Below are positions 1 through 12,180 of a DNA stretch of 64,000 bases, one piece after another; positions within the stretch are counted from its first letter, which is position 1; every line of letters starts with the position of its first letter. Made by a program: the position numbers and the translations under genes. Source of the stretch: Emydura subglobosa. Taxonomy: Eukaryota; Chordata; Testudines; Chelidae. The notes below the pieces were generated by a model that saw nothing but the letters and a program-made list of their open reading frames with translations, was not told the origin of the DNA and made no database searches. Location of the stretch: NCBI GenBank assembly GCA_007922225.1, contig ML679995.1, forward strand, positions 7,444,689 to 7,508,688, written 5' to 3'.

Positions 1-224
1 TAAGCCTGTTTCTTACAAATGGCGACTGTGCTCTGGCGTCTGTGCTCCATCAAGCCCTCCCTTTCCCTCCACACTCTGCTCTTAATCCTGCACGTCACGG
101 ACCGGGTTCCCAAAAACAGCCTGCTAGAAAGAGAACGGGTTTCAAATACATGTTGACATACACTGCATGAGCAATGGCTAAATGAGAGCCATGAGAATGG
201 GGGTTCACTTTCTCCTCTGACACC

Positions 225-540
225 CCTGAGGCTGAAGCAAGTCACTTATTTCTGCTTTGTGAAATCGTGGTCTGACTGAGTTTTGCCGCTGATTTTCAGT
301 GAAGCCAGATTTTTTACCCTCTGTTCAGTTCCCCAACTATAAAATGGCGATGGGGATGATAATACATATTTTCTTCCATCCTTTGTCTGCCGTGTTGATT
401 TATACTATAAGCTCCTGTGGGTGGAGACTGGTTCTTGTTACGCTTCCTTACAGTGATGAAATAACAGGGCCCTGATCCTGGTTGGAGCCTTTAGGTGTTC
501 AGTAATATAAATTATTACAATGATAATAAATGCCTATGTT
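225..540 (+). repeat. MIR/CORE-SINE-like copy with 3' tail
   Basis: The stretch reads in the sense direction of a MIR-type SINE. It has a 'caagtcacttatt' segment, then 'ccccaactataaaatggc' followed by 'gatggggatgataata', the classic core ending. A tail follows with 'gggccctgatcctggttgg' and an AT-rich end near 'aataataaat'. The same tail occurs at 43590-43715, which supports one family. MIRs are ancient amniote SINEs, so divergence is expected. Confidence 0.65.
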
Positions 541-978
541 TGCATTTTTGTGAATGAAGAAATAAAGATGAGTAGATGTGATTTGTTAATGAATATTCCA
601 GGGGATGGGGAAGGGTGGAAGTTTCATATTCTAATGAAGGAGTCCATTGATCTAGTAAACATTCTGGCCCAGATCATGGCACCGTACCTGGCCAGCTAGG
701 GATTGGCCTCCATGCCCCCAGCATAGGGGTGTATGTGGAATATAAGCAGTACACTGATATACTCCAGTGAATCTCCAGCTGCTTTTACCAGATGGCATAA
801 TTTAAAGTAGCCCTAAGGCTGTTCTAAGTTAGATCAGTAGTTAAATTGTCCCCTGACAGCTCCAGGGATCACAGGAGTACAAAGGCGACATAAATCTACT
901 TTACTCCCCCACGACCCTTGCTGGGTCCTGTGCCGCGTGCAGCTCAGCCAGAAGCGAAGATGAGAGCTTAATTCTGTT
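541..978. other. no gene seen
   Basis: No coding or RNA gene is recognised. The segment 780-950 (around 'ggctgttctaagttagatc') weakly resembles 55690-55830, so it may be another old interspersed repeat. Confidence 0.4.
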
Positions 979-1046
979 GTAATTTACACCAATGTAAATC
1001 AGAAGTAACTCAACTGAAGACAATGGAATTACACTGATGTAAAATC
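979..1046. repeat. palindromic element, ttacacc/ggtgtaa type
   Basis: 'aatttacaccaatgtaaatc' is followed by 'caactgaagacaatgg' and 'attacactgatgtaaaatc', giving an imperfect inverted repeat. It belongs to a class of palindromes (also 53984-54083 and 62327-62395) built around 'gtaactcca' and its complement. Such elements are common in turtle and bird DNA and probably derive from short DNA transposons. Confidence 0.5.
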
Positions 1047-1700
1047 ATTGCTGTGTTCCCATGTGCTTAAGTACAACTATCCACATACTTATGTATTCAA
1101 AGCTCTCTACATTCTTGCACTTACGCAATTTAAATTTTCTGTACTTGTTTTTAAGTACATTTCCAAGGTACTTAAAGCATCCGTAACTTTTTTTTTTTTA
1201 ATCTCCGAGTACTTTTTCAGAATAGTTTTTTTAAACAATCACGTCCTTCCCAGTGGTCCCAGATTCTGGCTGGCCATCAGAACCCCACTGTTCCATCTTG
1301 GAAGCTTCAGGCCCTGAGTTTCAACTGCCAGGGTTTTTTTCTGTTGGCCATGCCGTTGCACCAGCCAGGTAGGGCAGCAGCCTCACCCCCTTCACTTTTG
1401 ATTGATCATTGTGACTAGCAATGAGGACACTCACTTCCTTGCCCAGCCTGGCCAGTGGGGAGGTGATTCCCTGCGGTTTTCAAGACCAGAAGTCCTGGCG
1501 GTTGATGTTTGTATTATTTAGGTAGTTGCCTATATATTGACAATACAATTGCAGGGAATACAGAAGTTGAAAGTACTTGCTCAAACCTGTACCTTTACTT
1601 ATACATACCTATGCACTATTTCCACAGCATATTTGTATTTATAAGTGCATCTGTGATGGTGTACTTAGTATTTATGCTTATGTCCTTTTAATCAGTACAT
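1044..1700. repeat. AGTACTT-rich element, apparently split
   Basis: The words aagtac or gtactt recur near 1067, 1141, 1153, 1168, 1209, 1573 and 1660, in two clusters (1044-1215 and 1505-1700). Between them lies a less AT-rich 290-base segment without the motif. This looks like an old AT-rich inverted-repeat element interrupted by another insertion. The family is not certain. Confidence 0.3.
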
Positions 1701-2229
1701 ATGGCAACAATGAAGCATTGCAAAGTAGATCAGAGTCAGGCATACACACACTACAGCAAATCTTCGAAAGCCTCATAGTTTATACTTCAGCCCATTATCG
1801 TAGAACTGCTCTGCAGCATCTCCATAGTTAGCGGTACAAGCAAGGTCCTAGTCTAAACTTTGCTTTCAACCCCACTACAACTTCATCAAAAAGTTTTATT
1901 GTGGTCAGAAAACTGTCTCTTCTTCTTAGGTCAGAAGTTAATTTCTCCAGCCAATTGAATTTCTTATTGGTAACTCCAGAATGGCTTAGTTCAGCTTCTT
2001 ACAACAATGGTAACTCAGTCCTGGGTACATACTTAAAAAGATGGGCCCAGTCTTGCAAGATGTTGAGACTCTGCTGTGTCCTTGCATATCCTGTTTAGAC
2101 TTTGATCATTGTGCAATTCTCAAGCAGAAGCTCCTATGCTTCGATGCATATATTTCACACAAGTATACTAGAATGCTGGAAACGTGTCTGGGTGACAGGA
2201 TTTGGAAAGAATGTGTGAGAAAGGATCCA
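1701..2229. other. no gene seen
   Basis: Unique-looking AT-rich DNA. The open frames here are short, overlap on both strands and show no known motif. Confidence 0.5.
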
Positions 2230-2626
2230 AAATAACATTGCTGTTCGAAACAGAATTTCCATTCTGTGCAAAACGTTGGCATTTCAAAATTTTCTTTCAT
2301 CCCAAATCAGAGTGAAAATTCAAAATTTTGAAATTTCCTAAGAAATGAATTTTTAAAAAAATATTGTTTTAGAAAGAATGAAATTACTTTATGGAAATAT
2401 TTCATTTCAATAAGTCTAAATTGCTTTGTTTTGTCTTTATCAATTCAACATTATTATATAATATAATCAAAATGAAGGGCTTTGTCTTTATTGAAATGAA
2501 ACATGATAATTTTTCATCCAAGTATGAGACAAAAATCAGTATGTACCAGCAAAACGTTTCAATTTTGTCCAAACAGCATTTTCGGACAGGAAACAGCTTT
2601 GTCAGAAAAATATTGACCAGCTCTAA
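2230..2626. repeat. AT-rich MITE-like element ending 'accagctct'
   Basis: The block is rich in 'caaaattttgaaattt'-type palindromic words and ends with 'ttgaccagctctaatagg'. The same ending occurs at 45861-45873, and its complement 'agagctggtt' starts the block at 48543. I infer a family of AT-rich, terminally inverted non-autonomous elements. The left end here is vague. Confidence 0.45.
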
Positions 2627-5089
2627 TAGGTAGAGAGATAGCTAGGTATGGCTTGTTTGTTAAAGTGCATTGGGATCCTTCAGATTCTATGAAAGTTATA
2701 CTATTCCTTTAGTTATTGATAGCAAATTTGTCCTTATCCTACAATAGCAGACAGTTCCAAAAGTTTACACGGTCTGTCTCAGGCTGACCATTCAAATGAG
2801 CATGCACCTAAGACTACCTCATGGCTTTTATCTGAACCATCATTAGACACTCAAGAACAAATGAGATAAGATGTTAAAGGGGATGAGTTAGCTTATGTAT
2901 GTGCAGTGAGTCAGATTGGTTGACCCAACTATCATTTCTGGTCCTTCTGCTTTATTTGGTAATTATTTGATTTGCAACCCTTGATACATCTGTCCTGTCT
3001 TCATTTCAAAATTATGGGTCTCATGAATTCCTGTTGCAGCTCTACTTACATCATTAGACTTACACCAAGGATGGCTTTGGCCCCATGTTCCTCAACACCT
3101 CTCAGTAGCCCAGAAAAGTGCTGTGGTATTCTTCGCAATTACAAACCCTCAATCACCATCCAAGATTTATCAGGTACTAGTATCACATCTCTCACTGCCA
3201 TCGACTGGGGAGAGGATAGGGAGAGAGATTTCATTATGGTTAGTTTATCTCTGCAGGCAGGAGGCTTCTGAGGAGAGACAAGAAAGTGTGCTCCATCTCA
3301 GCGGCGGCCTGATAAAAACCTTGTCATCTGCAGTTTTCCTTTCAGAATTTGGGAGCATTTCATCTCAATCATCACTCTTTGGGCAGCCCTGTGTGAATCA
3401 TAATCTGCTCTGATACCGCTATCAGTGGAAATGGTGCTGTCAACATTTATGGCAATGCTGAGGTTGTAATTTCTTGACAGTAATGTTCCTCCCTTGATAT
3501 AACACTCACTGTTCAACCTGACGGAAGCTCCTGCTCAGTGCTATCTGGGCGAGAGGATTCCAGGCTATCCATGCTTTGGAGTGGTTGAGCAGTCACAGGC
3601 TGACCCCGTGCCATGTGCCCTGGGTCTGCTAAAATGTCTATACTTAAATCAGGGGAACAATACACTCACGAAAGCTTGCAGGAAACTGTGCAGGAGTTCA
3701 TTTAAACTGAGATTACTTGCGAGCCCTCACTGCTGTTTGTCCATAGCTATTCTTAAGGGCAGGAGCTGGAGATTCATATACATATTAATCAAGTTATTAT
3801 AAGGTTTCAGTGTAGACGTGAAAAGAAAAGGAATTACTATAAAAAAGGAAACAGCTCAACTAAAGTCCTATTTGTCTATCTCCCCTCTATCTATCTTCAT
3901 ACACTCACCCGCCCATCTATATATCTACATTCTGAAAATGACCTTCATTTCAGAGACTAAATCAGCATACACTCTATACTGAACACATATAACTTCTCAG
4001 ATAGGTTTGCCTTCACTGTGACAAGGTGTAAAGGTGTTCTGGCATGGAAAGGGTTACCAGGTTTCATCCGATCACAAGTCTGAACTATGTGGGCTTGTAA
4101 ATGGACAAGGCAAGCTGGTGCCAAAAAGACAACCCTAGGGAAAGGATGTGTCCTTTACCCTTCCAACCAGCTGGAGCTGCAAAGACTTTGGATGATGATT
4201 AGTGGAGGATGATTACCACCCTGTAATCCGAGCACTGAGGAAAGAGATGGGAAGTCACTTTATGTACTCTGTGCTGGGGAGATAAGCGTGGAGTCCTTTC
4301 ATGTTATAAAAAAAACCTGGCTATTCATTAAGAAAACTATGTTGCAACTGAAGCTAGCATGTTAGTCGTGCATACAGAATGACTCCTTGGTGTCTGCTCC
4401 AAACTCTTCCCTCCTGCAACCAGTGCTTCTCCCTCTGAGTTCCACCCAGGTTGCTACATCTTTCCAAATTTTGTTGTTGGTTTTTCTGTGTAAGCATTAA
4501 CTAACTTGCCGGGGACAGAGGACTCTAATACAGGCCATATTCCTGGGGCCTGGCCTTCCCTGTCATTCTATTACAGCTTGCTAGGCCTCACAGTCCTTTA
4601 AACCTGCCGATCTTCAAACCAGTTTCAAACTTCTTGTTGGTGTTATCGATTTTCTTCCACTCTTTTTCTGCATTCATTTTGTAGTATGATGCGCTGTTGG
4701 TTCTCTGTATAGCTCATTAACTTCCTTTCTTCTGACTCCACAACATCAGACCACCTGATGGTTGATGCTCTTTCAGTGTTCTCCCAGTCCTGGCGTTTGC
4801 CCCATCTGTCAGGGTATGCCAGCCATTTGTCACTACTCCAAAGTTCTGTTTGGTTTTGTCTTCACTGCTGTCCTGAGTTTATAGGTACCTCATTTGACTT
4901 GTGTCCCATTGTATCTCAGGCTGTTGCCTTTGGCCATTGCTTTGGGTAGCAATCTGATGGCTGGACCCGACTGCTTACCTGTGCATGGTGGTCACAAGTA
5001 CTTGGTTCCTTTGTCGTAACACCAGGATGCTTTGCATGACTTTCTCTTATTTCTGCCTTCATTGCTGTTGCACCACTGGGCTACAGCAG
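2627..5089. other. no gene seen in 2.5 kb
   Basis: No exon, RNA gene or recognisable transposon protein is visible. A segment around 4030-4560 contains 'gttataaaaaaaacc', which could be a TATA-like remnant of an old LTR. There is no polyadenylation signal or terminal repeat to support that reading. Confidence 0.4.
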
Positions 5090-5200
5090 ACTAGAATGAC
5101 AGAAACATAGGGGTTGAGGGGACCTCAAGAGGTCACCTAGTCCATCTCTCCATGCTGAGGTAGGACCAAATATTTCTAAAGACTAGACCTCATGGGAAGC
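5090..5200 (-). mobile_element. CR1 LINE 3'-end fragment
   Basis: Read on the plus strand, 'ggggttgaggggacctcaag' then 'aggtcacctagtccatctct' is the reverse complement of the CR1 3' end, in which 'ggttggaccagatgacctc' precedes 'cttccaaccc'. It is a 5'-truncated remnant of about 100 bases. Such short tails are the usual form of CR1 copies. Confidence 0.75.
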
Positions 5201-5424
5201 AGAGTCTTGGTTCTCCAACACATCTGTCTCTGTGTTTGCCTAATATCTGGTCTCTCAGAGGGTTTATTGTGATCATTCAATATTGCGAGGTAAGGATCCT
5301 TACCCATCTGTTTTTATTTTGCCAACACTCTGGGGTGTCTTTTCTTTCAACTCAGCCTTCTTGTTGCTTTGTGGGTACCCAAGGGAATAATAATAAAGAA
5401 TTATAGGAGAGTAATACAATTAAT

Positions 5425-6688
5425 GTCATTCACCATGGGTTTAGGGGAAATGGTTCCTGTCAAACAACTTGGTATTTTTGATGAGATTACAAGTGTGGTT
5501 GATAAAGGTAATAGTGTTGTGCAATATACTTAGACTTCTGTAAGGCATTTGACTTGGTACTGCATGACATTTTGATTAAAAATTAGAAAGATATAAAGTT
5601 AATATGGCACAAATTAAAAAGCTGGCAAAGGAAGAGGTCTCAGAATGTAATTGTAAATGGATAATCATCATTGAACAGGTATGTTTCTAGAGGGCTATAC
5701 AGGGATTGGTTCTTGACCCTATGCTATTTAATATTTTTATTGATGACCTGCAGGAAAACAAAATTATCACTGATAAAGTTTGCTGATGACACAAAAAATG
5801 GGGGAATGGTAAATAATGTAGAGGACAGGTCATTGATACAGAGCAATCTGGATCACTTGGTAAACTGGGTTTAAGCAAACCATATCACTTTTAATATGGC
5901 TAAATGCAAATGATTACATCTAAGAAGAAAGAATGCAGTCCATACTTACAGATGGGGGACTCTATCTTGGGAATCAGTGACTCTGAAAAAGATTTGGGGG
6001 TCCTGGTTGATAATCAGCTGAACATATGCCATCAGTGTGACACTTTGGCCAAAAGAGCAAATAATGCAATCCTTGAATTCATAAACAGGGGAAACTTGAG
6101 TAGGAGTAGAAAGGTTTTTACCTCTGTAATTGGCACTGGTGTGATTGCTGTTCGAATACTATGTCTGGTTCTGGTCAATTGTCCACAATTCATTGACAAT
6201 ATCCATTTATGTTGATACATTTGAGAAGGTTCAGAAAAGAGCCATGAGAATCATTAAAGGATTAGAAAACATAGTTTATAGTGATAGACTCAAGGAATTA
6301 AATCTATTTAGCTTAACAAAGGGAAGGTTAAGTGGTGACTTGATGACAGTCTAAGTACCTACATGGGAAACAAATATTTAATAATGGGCTCTTCAATCTA
6401 ACAGAGAAAGGTAGAATGTAAGCCAATGTCTGAAAGTTGAAGCTAGACAAATTCAAACTGGAAATAAGGTATAAATCTTTAACAGTCAGAGTAATTAAAC
6501 AAACATTGGAACCGCTTACAAAGGGCCATGGTGGATTTCTCATCGCTGACTATTTTTAAATCAAGGTTGGAAGTTATTCTAAAAGATCTGCCGTAGGAAT
6601 TATTTTTGGGAAGTTCTATGGGCTTTGTTATACAGGAGGTCAGACTAGATTATCAAAACGGCCCTTTCTGGTTTCGGAATCTAATCTT
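5425..6688 (+). mobile_element. CR1-type LINE fragment, RT to 3' end
   Basis: This is a non-LTR retrotransposon remnant that once copied itself through reverse transcriptase. Conceptual translation in shifting frames gives the RT stretches 'YLDFCKAFDLVLHD' (about 5526-5568), 'DPMLFNIFIDDLQ' (about 5716-5755) and 'KFADDTKNGG' (about 5776-5806, with the catalytic ADD). These are followed by C-terminal words such as 'DSEKDLGVLVDNQL' (about 5980-6020) and 'FEKVQKRAMRIIKGLE' (about 6222-6268). The 3' end 'ggaggtcagactagattatc' runs into 'ggccctttctgg', a CR1 subfamily terminus. Multiple stops and frameshifts show it is dead. Its 3' end abuts the Gypsy fragment at about 6690. The 5' part of the LINE is missing, as is usual after incomplete target-primed reverse transcription. 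Confidence 0.85.
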
Positions 6689-6689
6689 T

Positions 6690-8310
6690 TACTCATATTC
6701 CCTTTGGCGATGAATTGTTTGAATTCTGCTTCAGTGTACTGTGGCCCATTGTCTGAGCATAGCATGTCTGGTAGGCCATATCTTGCAAAATGCACCATCA
6801 GTTTCTTGATCTCAGTTCTTGCCTGAGAGGCCTCTAGATAGTCCACCTCCTAGAAATTGGATTGGTAACCTACTGTGACAAAATAGTTCCAGTCATTAAA
6901 ACTGACCAGGTCTGTTCAGAACTTTTCACAGCATCGAGGTGGGATTTCATGAGGCTGTATTTGTTTGTATTTCCTTTTGTTGTTGACCGTTAAACTATTT
7001 GCCAGACACATGCTGTGCCATGTATGGTCTCAACTGAGCTTTTATGCCTCACCAATAGATGCACTCCCTGGCACATCTTAGGCATGTCTCTCTCCTCATG
7101 TGTGAAGCATGTATCCTTCTCATGGTGTCAGATCTTAAATTTGCTGGGATTACTGCTCAGTCCCCTTAAAACAAAATCCCATTTTTCTCAAACAGCTTGT
7201 CCCTCGCCTTGTAATGAGGGGTAACCTCCTGTGATACTTGCTTCTTGCTATCTGGCCATCTCTGGAGTATGGCTTGTTTTACTACTTGTAGCAGCTTATC
7301 TTGTTTAGTGTTTTACAGACTGCCTGGAACTTCCCATCAGAGATGCAAAGATATTTTAGCATCTCCTGTTCCACAGACCCATTTGTGTTGTACTCTGGAA
7401 GCTCTATCCTGCTCAGTGTATCTGCCACCAATAGGGACTTTCCTAGCTGTATCTTATCCTCACAGCATAACACGGGAGTCCCAATAACATGCACTATAAT
7501 TTCTTGGGTGCACTCAGTAGTGGCGTCTTCATGCTGGTTTCTAATGGCCTGTGAGCAAACAGCACTTCCGCCTTGTGCCCAAAGGCAAACTGATGGAATA
7601 ATTCTATTCCAAAGAGTACAGCGAGTAGCTCCTTTTGTCTCTGAGCCTATTCCCCTTCCACGTCTATCACGGCTCTACTAGCAAATGCCCTGGGCTGCTG
7701 GTTTTGCATCAGTATTGCACGTAGGCCTCTTTCTGAGGCATCACCCTGAAGCTTTAGCTGCTCCATAGGCCTGCAACGCTTAAGGACCGGTATCTCCATT
7801 ATGATTTACTTTACTTTTTCAAAAGCCTGTTCTTGAGTCTTTTGGCCATTCCCACGCTGCACGATTTTGTGCTAACCGTCCTCAAGGGTTCACAGGCTTC
7901 TGACATGAGTGCAGAAAGGCCTGAAAGATAGTTAGTCACTCCTACAAATTACTGAGATCCCTTCACATCCATTGGTCTGGGCACTTCCTTACTGGCTTTC
8001 AGTTTCTCAGGGTCTGGCTAGAGTCTCACAGGTGTTGTCAGAGGTGCAAAGCAGCACACTCAGTTCTCTTCAGCTAACGTGCATTCAACCTAATATTCCA
8101 CACCCAGCAACTGTTTAGGGATTGTCACTGCTCCGTAGCATGGCCTCGACTTGACTTCTCCATCTCCTGCATCATCTGCTATAATCTTGATGGCGGGAGA
8201 GCCCTGAAGTTCTTGGTTCATTTTACATTGAAATGTCTCTGGGGCTGGGCTGATGTCCATAGACACTCTTACCCAATGGCACCTGCCAAAAGGCATGGCC
8301 AAGGCTGTCA
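6690..8310 (-). mobile_element. Ty3/Gypsy LTR-retrotransposon fragment (RT-RNase H-integrase)
   Basis: This is a decayed internal part of a Ty3/Gypsy (Metaviridae) pol gene, read right to left. RT lies at about 8310-7850, with 'ISPAPETFQCKMNQ' and the catalytic-box remnant 'IIADD', followed by 'DPEKLKASKE' and 'FVGVTNYL'. RNase H lies at about 7760-7380, with 'GDASERGLRAILMQNQQP', 'AFASRA' and the domain end 'LVADTLSR'. Integrase lies at about 6890-6700, with 'WNYFVTVGYQSNF' then 'LPDMLCSDNGPQY'. The order RT-RNase H-integrase excludes a Copia element. In the integrase the first catalytic Asp position reads Gly, the second (CSDNGPQ) is kept, and the region with the last Glu is lost at the junction with the CR1. 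Stops and frameshifts occur throughout. No LTR, gag or protease is seen in the window next to it. The sequence is closest in feel to vertebrate Gypsy copies annotated as K02A2.6-like, which is my recollection only. Confidence 0.85.
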
Positions 8311-9559
8311 GATGGCTGGATCAATCATTTAGCTCAATATGCCAGAACCTATTCTTGAAATGTTATTATTCAAACTGGAATTTAGCCTGGACACCTGTGC
8401 TATCAAATCTCCCCTTACCAAAAATATCTTTAAAGGCCAGACGTTGTCAGGAATTCTGAGGTCTGGCTTTTCCAAATTTCCTATTAATGTTCTAGCAAAT
8501 GAATATGAGCAAATTCCACGAACAGTCGCATAGAAAGAAAATGTATAGAGAATATTTATGGAAAGAATATTCAAAATCTGTAATCAGGAGAGATTGCAAT
8601 GGGATCGTCTTAAGAGTTATGCTCATCCAATCAGATAACATATACAATGACATGTGACCTATGTGTTCCATCAAAACATTGGGATTCCTGCTATTGGATA
8701 CTCACAATGTACTGCTCAATATAAATGCCACACTTCAATTGCAGAACTTTATGAGATCATCAGGAGGGCACAAGTAGAGCTAAGAATATTGTGATCTATT
8801 TTCAGACAAACAGAAAACACACTGCATACATTATTAACTGGTAATTACACCTTCAGCTGTAATGTCCATTGCAAACCCTTCACATCCCATTACTCTGCTC
8901 TCCATTCTGTCTGCTTACCCCTTTGATACCTGTCCTTTTACCTGCTTCACACTCCCCCCTTTTCTAAGCTTTTGAACAATGTGTTTCATTCTCTGTTTAA
9001 AAGGATTTCTTATTGCTCCTTTGTGTGCTGCCTGTCTCCTGCCATCTCGGCATCTCCTTCTAGTGGTTCCGTTGGAGAGATGGTTTTCATGCCTAAATGG
9101 TGGGGTAAACTCCAGTGTAAAGACCAGCTGGCTTCTATTCACAGAGACACTATTGGAAACCAAACTGGTTTCTTGAAACTCTTATGAAGTGTAGAAAAAC
9201 TGTTCATTTCCCCCCCTTCTTTTAAGCACAGTTTTCTCAGGACTACAGCCAGATTATTGAAACCTTTGCTGACAAGCAGAAGCTCTGCATGGCTTCTATT
9301 CTAAGTAGCACTAAATAATTCTTAATGAATCCTTCCTTTATCAGTAGGGCTCAGATCATATAAGGAGGATTACACACGCTGAATTTGATACAGAGGACAC
9401 AAATGCACTGGCTTATAGCTACTGGCTAATTTGCAGGAGATGCTGGCATTGCTTTGTCATGGAAGCTTTTAGATACCTAGACACATTTCTTTAATTTAGT
9501 ATGTATTTGGACAGGGTTTTCAATGCAATCGCAGGGAAGTATCTGAGTGCCTCCCTGAC
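8311..9559. other. no gene seen
   Basis: No recognisable gene. Overlapping short frames near 8915-9187 on both strands show no motif. 'aatataaatgcc' at about 8720 is an isolated TATA-like word with no promoter context. Any upstream part of the Gypsy element (N-terminal RT, gag) is not detectable. Confidence 0.4.
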
Positions 9560-9745
9560 AGCAGTGAAGTTTCTCTCACATCACCCCATGAGGTAGAGAA
9601 GTGCTACTCTCCCCATTTTGTAAATGCAACAGGAGATTTATTGACATGGCCAAGGTCAAGCAGGAAGTCGCATGGCAGAGTTGGTGAAGGAACCCAGAAC
9701 TCTCAGTCTAGTGCGAGATCAGCCTTCCACTCAATGGTATGCAAA
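9560..9745 (-). repeat. MIR/CORE-SINE-like copy, antisense
   Basis: On the plus strand the order is 'ccccatgaggtagagaagtg', 'ctccccattttgtaaatgc', 'ggccaaggtcaagcagg', 'ggcagagttggtgaaggaac'. This is the antisense layout of a MIR core. Confidence 0.7.
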
Positions 9746-9923
9746 AGTAGCTAGCCACCATATCAAAAATTAAACTGGAGCTTTTATGTTACATAAGTCT
9801 GATTTTTGCCTTTAAACCACAGCATTGCACAAAAAGGTGCATGGGGTGTTGCATGCATGGAGGGGGAAATGCAAAGAGGCCATGTTGCAGCAGGAACCTG
9901 AATATGTTTCCCTTCCCCTGTCA

Positions 9924-9940
9924 CTCTCTCTCTCTCTCTC
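9924..9940 (+). repeat. (CT)n microsatellite
   Basis: About eight uninterrupted CT units. Confidence 0.9.
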
Positions 9941-10037
9941 ATTCCTTGCATTACTTTTTGCAGCTGAACTGGTTGTACTTTGCCAACAATATATGCAGTC
10001 CATGTTAGGATTTGAGCATGCGCAAGGCAGATGTCCC

Positions 10038-10332
10038 TAAGGTTACGCCCACACAGCAGCTAGAGGTATAACTGTAAGCTCAGATAGACCTCCCAGTGAT
10101 AGCCCTGATCAGGCAAGCACACTAAAAAATAGGAGTGCAGCCGTGGCGGCACAAACAGCAGAATGGACGAGCTGCCTGACTATAGTCCTCTCTGAAACAC
10201 TAGGTATGTACTCGGGGCAGCTAGCTCATCCTGCCACTCACCTTGCGGCTACCCATCTATTTTTTATGGCGGTAGGTTGGAGGTGTCTTCTAGAGCTGGA
10301 CGTTACACCTCCGGCTCCACTGTAGACACACT
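10038..10332. repeat. MITE-like inverted-repeat element
   Basis: The left end 'agctagaggtataactgt' pairs with the reverse complement of the right end ('agccggaggtgtaacg' read inward from about 10315). The element is flanked by 'cccacacagc' on the left and 'actgtagacaca' on the right, resembling the 'tctacac' termini of other turtle DNA-transposon derivatives. There is no coding capacity. The target duplication is not clear. Confidence 0.55.
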
Positions 10333-12059
10333 GTTAGTCTACAGGTGGGTCCTTTTTAGACACGGATTCCATGTGCCATGCCAGCCCAACTAGTTCAATG
10401 TGTGCTGGAAAAACCTGCCTGGGTCGTTTTTATAAAGTGGAGCGACTGAGCCCCTATATCTTCAGCCACACAGGGCCTGTTAGTAGCGGAACTAGAGAAG
10501 TTGTGTTGCACGAACATAGGGAGCTGGATTAGGGTAAGAGGTACAAAAGCCTGAGCTTAGCATATGTGACTGAATGTAGGGGACTGGCAGGAAGAAATCT
10601 GCCAGAGGATCCACAGCTGGGGGGCTCATCCCGTTCTCCCCATGGCACAGTATCCACTTAATGCACAAATGGTGCTTTAGCCACTTGACTGTATTCAGTT
10701 ATAAAGCGGCTCTGCAGCCTTTCTGTGGTCGAGAGGGAAGGTTTCTGGCCAGGATAACCTGCACATCTGTCCATTGCCCATCCAGGCTATTCAGGTTGGG
10801 TGCTGGGCTCTAGATTTGGCCCATCGCTATGGAGAAAACAATTCAAAAGGTAGAACAGTTCACAGGGTGCAGAATCTAATTATACCCAGATTTGGAGGCT
10901 GCTTTTAATTGAAATAATGCTTGAAAGGAAATGTCAAAAGCTTAAGATCACTGCAAGGATCCCTTTGCCAGACCAGGTCTGAATCAGGAAGTTGCAAAGG
11001 CTAAGGTTGCATGACAACATTAACTCAATCGCATTGCACATTTTCTGTTCCTCTTTCTCTTACTCGCTGTGGAATGTAACATATTAGGGACTGACCCTGC
11101 TCCCACAGAGAAACTCTCATTGACAACAGTTGGAGAAGGCTCCGCGTTTTCTCTTTGTTTGTAGTGTAGACTGTAAAACAATACGGAACAAGCAATGTGG
11201 GCCAGAGCAATCCAAACGTGTGGCAGCGATGGTCTTGCCACCTGGATGTTGCACAAGGACAAGGCTTTTTTTTTTTTTGCATTAAATGCAGCGTGTAAAT
11301 CTGTACAATGTTAATAGGGATTTTGAAGCAATGAGAAAACATTTGGATTCTTTTCAAGGCCTTGGTTCAGCAAAACACATAAAAACATGCTCAAGGTTAA
11401 ACAAACAAGTAGTCTCATCAGGGGAGATGGAGGCTGGGGGAAATGACTTACCAGAACATTGCCTCCTTCTTCTAGGTTTCTTTTAAACTTCCAATAGCAT
11501 TCTATGGAAGGGATAGAATTCTCTGTTAAATTATATAGGACTGTTCAGAATTCCTATAGAAATGTTACAATTTCCTATTAAATCTAATAGGACTGGTTTT
11601 GGTTTTTTTATAAGGGAACAAAGTCATTTCCCAATAACTGTCATGGTGTGAAGAGACGTGAAGGTCCCTAGTAAAGGGGGGGGGGGATTCCCAGAACCAC
11701 AGCTTTCCACTCCTCTCCCAAGTAGACAAACCATTTCAGTTACTCAGATCCTCAGTCCTCTTCCCAGTGTGAGATGTCTGACTTAAAGGTGAGCTGAGGT
11801 GAGACGACCTTTCACCATCGGCCTGTCCAACACCGGTGTTCTGAGTGAAGACCTGGTCCAGCAGTAGGGCTGTGAGATATCCAAAGAGACATTCCCTTTT
11901 TAAACAAGCCTTTAATCAGCCCTTCTGGTTCAGCCAGAGGAGGACCCATTTTGTCTCTTCTAGTCAAACAACTGGCTCGGAGTCCATGTTAAGTCTGTAC
12001 TGTAGCGACATGCAAAATGAACAATAAGCCCAAGGCTAGCCAGACCCTGCTAATTGAAT
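10333..12059. other. no gene seen; one G11 tract
   Basis: Nothing recognisable apart from a run of eleven G at 11676-11686. The strings 'ctatagaaatg' and 'cctattaaatctaatagg' near 11555-11600 form local AT-rich symmetry only. Confidence 0.4.
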
Positions 12060-12180
12060 ATAAGTGTACAATACGTTGCACTCACATAGCTCTTTTGACC
12101 TAAAGGTCTCAAATCACTTTATAAGCATGGAATAAGCCTCATAACTCCTCTGGGAGGTAAGTATATAGGACCACATACCT
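12060..12180 (-). repeat. probable MIR-like copy, antisense
   Basis: 'actttataagcatgg' then 'cataactcctctgggaggta' then 'gaccacatacctagggcc' follows the antisense order of an amniote SINE core. The right part is too diverged to place. Confidence 0.4.

Noticed and set aside
7301..7681. 126-codon plus-strand frame
   Set aside because: It is the antisense of the Gypsy RNase H region, where the minus strand carries the real motifs.
8915..9163. 82-codon Arg/Lys-rich minus-strand frame
   Set aside because: It looks basic and protein-like at first, but two plus-strand frames cover the same bases and no family or splice context supports it.
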